Under the pieces are notes generated by a model. That model was not told the DNA's origin. It saw nothing but the letters and a program-made list of their open reading frames with translations, and made no database searches. Made by a program: the position numbers and the translations under genes. Positions 61,089 to 64,000 of a stretch of 64,000 bases of DNA are shown piece by piece. Numbering within the stretch: position 1 is the stretch's first letter; each line of letters opens with the position of its first letter. Source of the stretch: Paracoccaceae bacterium (GTDB lineage Bacteria; Pseudomonadota; Alphaproteobacteria; Rhodobacterales; Rhodobacteraceae); the NCBI GenBank assembly GCA_024742455.1, contig JANSYL010000001.1, positions 62,001 through 126,000 of the forward strand, given 5' to 3'.

Positions 61089-64000
61089 TCAGCTACACCC
61101 GCTCGTCGCACCGCAGGTGTTGCACTTCATGCAGGTGCCGTTGCGCACCAGCGTGTAGTTGCCGCATTCGCCGCAGGCCTCGCCTTCGTAGCCCTGCATC
61201 CTGGCTTTGGCGCGGGCATCCATGGACGCGGTGCCGGTGGTGATCGCCGTGGTGCTGGCGACGGCGGCGACGGTGGTGTTTCCCTTCGTCTCCGGCAAAA
61301 CCCCGTTGTTCCGCGCCTCCGGCACGAGTGTCTCCAGCGCCGCCACCGGGTCCACCCCGCCCTGCAGCACGATCAGCTCCTGCGGGGCGCGCTTGCGCAG
61401 GTAACCGGTGGAGGCGACCTGTCGCAGCACGTCGAGCGGGCTGGAAGCGCGGCTTTCCGGCACCTCCTCGAAATTGCGCACGCCCTCCTCGGCGCCGCGC
61501 CCGATGCTGTCGAAGCTTTCGCCCGTCGGCGCCACATGGGCCAGATCCGTCCGGTCGAGATAGCTGACCGCCAGTTCCCGGAAGATGTAATCGAGGATCG
61601 AGGTGGCGTTCTTGATCGAGTCATTGCCCTGCACCATCCCCGAGGGTTCGAACTTGGTGAAGGTGAAGGCATCGACGAATTCCTCGAGCGGCACCCCGTA
61701 TTGCAGGCCGACCGAAACCGCGATGGCGAAATTGTTCATCATCGCCCGGAAGCCCGCGCCTTCCTTGTGCATGTCGATGAAGATTTCGCCGAGCGAGCCA
61801 TCCTTGTATTCGCCGGTCCGGAGATACACCTTGTGCCCGCCCACGATCGCCTTCTGGGTATATCCCTTGCGGCGTTCGGGCAGCTTTTCGCGATGGGCCT
61901 TGATGATCTCCTTGACCACGACCTTTTCGACGATCTTCTCGGCGATGACCTGCGCCTTTTCCATCGTGGTGCCGCTTTCCAGCACCTCGGCGGCCTCCTC
62001 GTCATCCTCGACGAGGGCGGCGGCAAGCGGCTGGCTCAGCTTCGATCCGTCACGGTAGAGCGCATTGGCCTTCACCCCGAGTGACCAGCTCAGCTCATAG
62101 GCTTTCTGGCAATCCTCGATCGTGGCGTGATTGGCCATGTTGATCGTCTTGGAGATCGCGCCCGAGATGAAGGATTGGGCGGCCGCCATCATGTGGATAT
62201 GGCTCTCCACGCTCAGGTAGCGTTTGCCCTTCTTCCCGCAGGGATTGGCACAATCGAAGACCGGGTAGTGCTCTTCCTTCAGGAAGGGCGCGCCCTCCAA
62301 GGTCATGGTCCCGCAGACATGGTCGTTGGCGGCGTCGATCTCGGCCTTGGAAAAGCCCAGGTGCCGCAGCATGTCGAAGGTGGGATCGTTCAGTTTTTCC
62401 GCCGGGATGCCCAGGGTCTGGGTGCAGAATTCCTCGCCCAGGGTCCACTGGTTGAAGACGAAGCGGATGTCGAAGGCCGACGGCAGCGCGGCTTCGATCT
62501 TTTCCAGTTCCGCGCGTCCGAACCCGTGGCCGATCAGGCTGGTGTGATTGATGCCCGGGGCCTGGCCCAGGGTGCCGTGCCCGACGGCATAGGCGATGAT
62601 CTCCTCGGCCTGGCTCGAGGTATAGCCAAGCACCTCCAGCGCGGCGGGAACCGACTGGTTGATGATCTTGAAATACCCGCCACCGGCCAGTTTCTTGAAC
62701 TTCACCAGTGCAAAATCGGGCTCGATCCCGGTGGTGTCGCAATCCATCACCAGCCCAATCGTGCCGGTGGGCGCGATCACGGTCGCCTGCGCGTTGCGAT
62801 AGCCATGCGCCTCGCCCAGGGTCAGCGCCTCGTCCCAGGCCTGTTTGGCCAGGTCCACCAGGCGTGCATCGGGGCAATTGGCATGGTCCAGCGCCACGGG
62901 GTTCACGTTGACCTGTTCGTAGCCATCGGTCTTGCCATAAGCCGCCGCGCGGTGGTTGCGCATCACCCGCAGCATGTGCTCGCGGTTCTTCTCGAACCCG
63001 GCAAAGGGGCCAAGTTCGGACGCGATCTCGGCCGAGGTGGCATAGGCCACGCCCGTCATGATCGCGGTCAGCGCCCCGCACAGCGCCCGGCCCTCGGGGC
63101 TGTCATAGCCGTAGCCCATGTTCATCAGCAGGCCGCCGATATTGGCATAGCCCAGGCCAAGCGTGCGGAATTCATAGGACAGCTGCGCGATTTCCTTCGA
63201 CGGGAACTGCGCCATCATCACGCTGATCTCCAGCGTCAGCGTCCACAGCCGCGTGGCGTGGATATAGCTTTCTGCGTCGAACTTGCCGCCCGTGTAGAAG
63301 GTCAGCAGGTTCATCGAGGCCAGGTTGCAGGCCGTGTCGTCGAGGAACATGTATTCCGAGCACGGGTTCGACCCGCGGATCGCGCCGTGTTCCGGGCAGG
63401 TGTGCCAGGCATTCACGGTGTCGTGGAACTGGATACCCGGATCGGCACAGGCCCAGGCCGCGTGGCCAACCTTTTCCCAAAGCTCACGCGCCTTGACGGT
63501 TTTCGCGGGCTGGCCGTTGACGCGGCTGATCAGGTCCCAATCCTCGTCATTGGCAACCGCTTGGAGGAATTTATCGGTTACGCGAATGGAATTGTTGGAG
63601 TTCTGCCCAGACACGGAGGAATAGGCCTCGCTGTCCCAATCCGTGTCATAGGTGGGGAATTCGATGCTGGTATGGCCCTGGCGGGCGTAATCGAGAACCC
63701 GTTTCACATAGGTTTCCGGAATGGCCACCTTCTTGGCCTCGCGGATCGCCGATTTCAGCGCGGCATTCCTTGCCGGATCGACCGCATCCTCGATGCTGCC
63801 GTCCCATTCCCGGATGGCTGCGAAAATACCGTTCAGCATCTTCTCGTGCATCTTCGACCCGGCGACTATCGAGGCCACTTTCTGTTCCTCGATCACCTTC
63901 CACTGGATGAAATCCTCGATATCGGGATGATCGGCATCGACGATGACCATCTTGGCCGCGCGCCGCGTGGTGCCGCCCGACTTGATCGCGCCCGCCGCGC
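61089..64000 (-). CDS. nrdJ: Vitamin B12-dependent ribonucleotide reductase (3' part)
   Basis: This is class II RNR, which reduces ribonucleotides with adenosylcobalamin and needs no oxygen. The reading frame continues past the right edge ([27 protein letters not shown]), so the 5' end is outside the window. Visible landmarks are [22 protein letters not shown] (substrate-site Cys), [21 protein letters not shown] (phosphate-binding loop), [22 protein letters not shown], and a C-terminal cysteine-rich tail [18 protein letters not shown] ending TSGCS, which carries the re-reducing cysteines. At least 969 codons are present, as in long alphaproteobacterial NrdJ. Any cobalamin riboswitch would lie outside. 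Confidence 0.97.
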   Translation of the reverse strand, partial: AAGAIKSGGTTRRAAKMVIVDADHPDIEDFIQWKVIEEQKVASIVAGSKMHEKMLNGIFAAIREWDGSIEDAVDPARNAALKSAIREAKKVAIPETYVKRVLDYARQGHTSIEFPTYDTDWDSEAYSSVSGQNSNNSIRVTDKFLQAVANDEDWDLISRVNGQPAKTVKARELWEKVGHAAWACADPGIQFHDTVNAWHTCPEHGAIRGSNPCSEYMFLDDTACNLASMNLLTFYTGGKFDAESYIHATRLWTLTLEISVMMAQFPSKEIAQLSYEFRTLGLGYANIGGLLMNMGYGYDSPEGRALCGALTAIMTGVAYATSAEIASELGPFAGFEKNREHMLRVMRNHRAAAYGKTDGYEQVNVNPVALDHANCPDARLVDLAKQAWDEALTLGEAHGYRNAQATVIAPTGTIGLVMDCDTTGIEPDFALVKFKKLAGGGYFKIINQSVPAALEVLGYTSSQAEEIIAYAVGHGTLGQAPGINHTSLIGHGFGRAELEKIEAALPSAFDIRFVFNQWTLGEEFCTQTLGIPAEKLNDPTFDMLRHLGFSKAEIDAANDHVCGTMTLEGAPFLKEEHYPVFDCANPCGKKGKRYLSVESHIHMMAAAQSFISGAISKTINMANHATIEDCQKAYELSWSLGVKANALYRDGSKLSQPLAAALVEDDEEAAEVLESGTTMEKAQVIAEKIVEKVVVKEIIKAHREKLPERRKGYTQKAIVGGHKVYLRTGEYKDGSLGEIFIDMHKEGAGFRAMMNNFAIAVSVGLQYGVPLEEFVDAFTFTKFEPSGMVQGNDSIKNATSILDYIFRELAVSYLDRTDLAHVAPTGESFDSIGRGAEEGVRNFEEVPESRASSPLDVLRQVASTGYLRKRAPQELIVLQGGVDPVAALETLVPEARNNGVLPETKGNTTVAAVASTTAITTGTASMDARAKARMQGYEGEACGECGNYTLVRNGTCMKCNTCGATSGCS

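Noticed and set aside
1-64000. Mobile elements, prophage, tRNA or rRNA genes
   Set aside because: No transposase, integrase, phage structural gene, terminal repeats or tRNA-like cloverleaf was recognised in any intergenic gap.

Overview
The window reads as ordinary chromosome from a high-GC alphaproteobacterium of the Rhodobacteraceae (Rhodobacter/Roseobacter lineage). Evidence: the gene content and order (purB with a DUF6314 gene, a class II DAHP synthase, a GlxA-type regulator, ChpT beside a DUF3553 gene, a split olsB/olsA pair, the pyrH-to-lpxB envelope cluster, NrdJ), the very GC-rich coding bias, and several protein families that are largely restricted to this group. I see no tRNA, rRNA, insertion sequence, prophage or CRISPR array. 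Genes are densely packed and frequently joined by ATGA or TGATG start/stop overlaps.

Layout. 1-10.3 kb: a gene-free left edge, a conserved small protein, DUF6314, purB, a small secreted cysteine protein, a solitary FliG-like gene, a DUF808 membrane protein, then lower glycolysis (two GAPDH genes flanking a tiny membrane peptide, pgk, class I aldolase). 10.3-17 kb: a ligase-associated exonuclease / alpha-beta hydrolase / ATP-dependent DNA ligase operon, a TPM-domain protein, an EF-hand protein and a thioredoxin-DsbD-like fusion. 17-25.6 kb: a PuuD-type hydrolase, a cytochrome P450, glcG and glcB (glyoxylate/glycolate metabolism), a Hint-domain protein, a DUF2256 protein with its photolyase partner, and TrmJ. 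25.6-31 kb: a ThiE-like protein, olsA/olsB (ornithine lipids), DUF3553/chpT (CtrA phosphorelay), gamma carbonic anhydrase, gmk, yicC. 31-38 kb: a PAS protein, aroF, a GlxA-family regulator, a small protein, glnE, a YbaK protein. 38-51 kb: a long leftward envelope and lipid A cluster, pyrH, a sulfotransferase-like gene, frr, uppS, cdsA, dxr, rseP, a small membrane peptide, bamA, skp, fabZ, lpxA, lpxI, lpxB. 51-64 kb: miaA, an AraC regulator, a peptide-type ABC importer without ATPases, an amber-interrupted secreted protein, modABC, an atypical short gene, and the 3' part of nrdJ.

How the parts connect. Both gap genes are preceded by LacI-type TGTTA-N4-TAACA operators like those of the CceR regulator. 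Their NAD-site residues differ, which suggests one NADP-preferring and one NAD-dependent enzyme. The glcB-glcG pair has its own GntR-like dyad. A CtrA box lies upstream of olsBA, close to chpT. bamA has its own promoter and a terminator upstream, so the envelope cluster is at least two transcription units.

I did not find a clearly new defence or biosynthetic system. The most unusual structures are a 14-bp tandem repeat that builds a ladder of four overlapping five-codon mini-ORFs between olsB and olsA, the paired gap operators with divergent cofactor sites, and an amber codon inside an otherwise intact secreted-protein frame.
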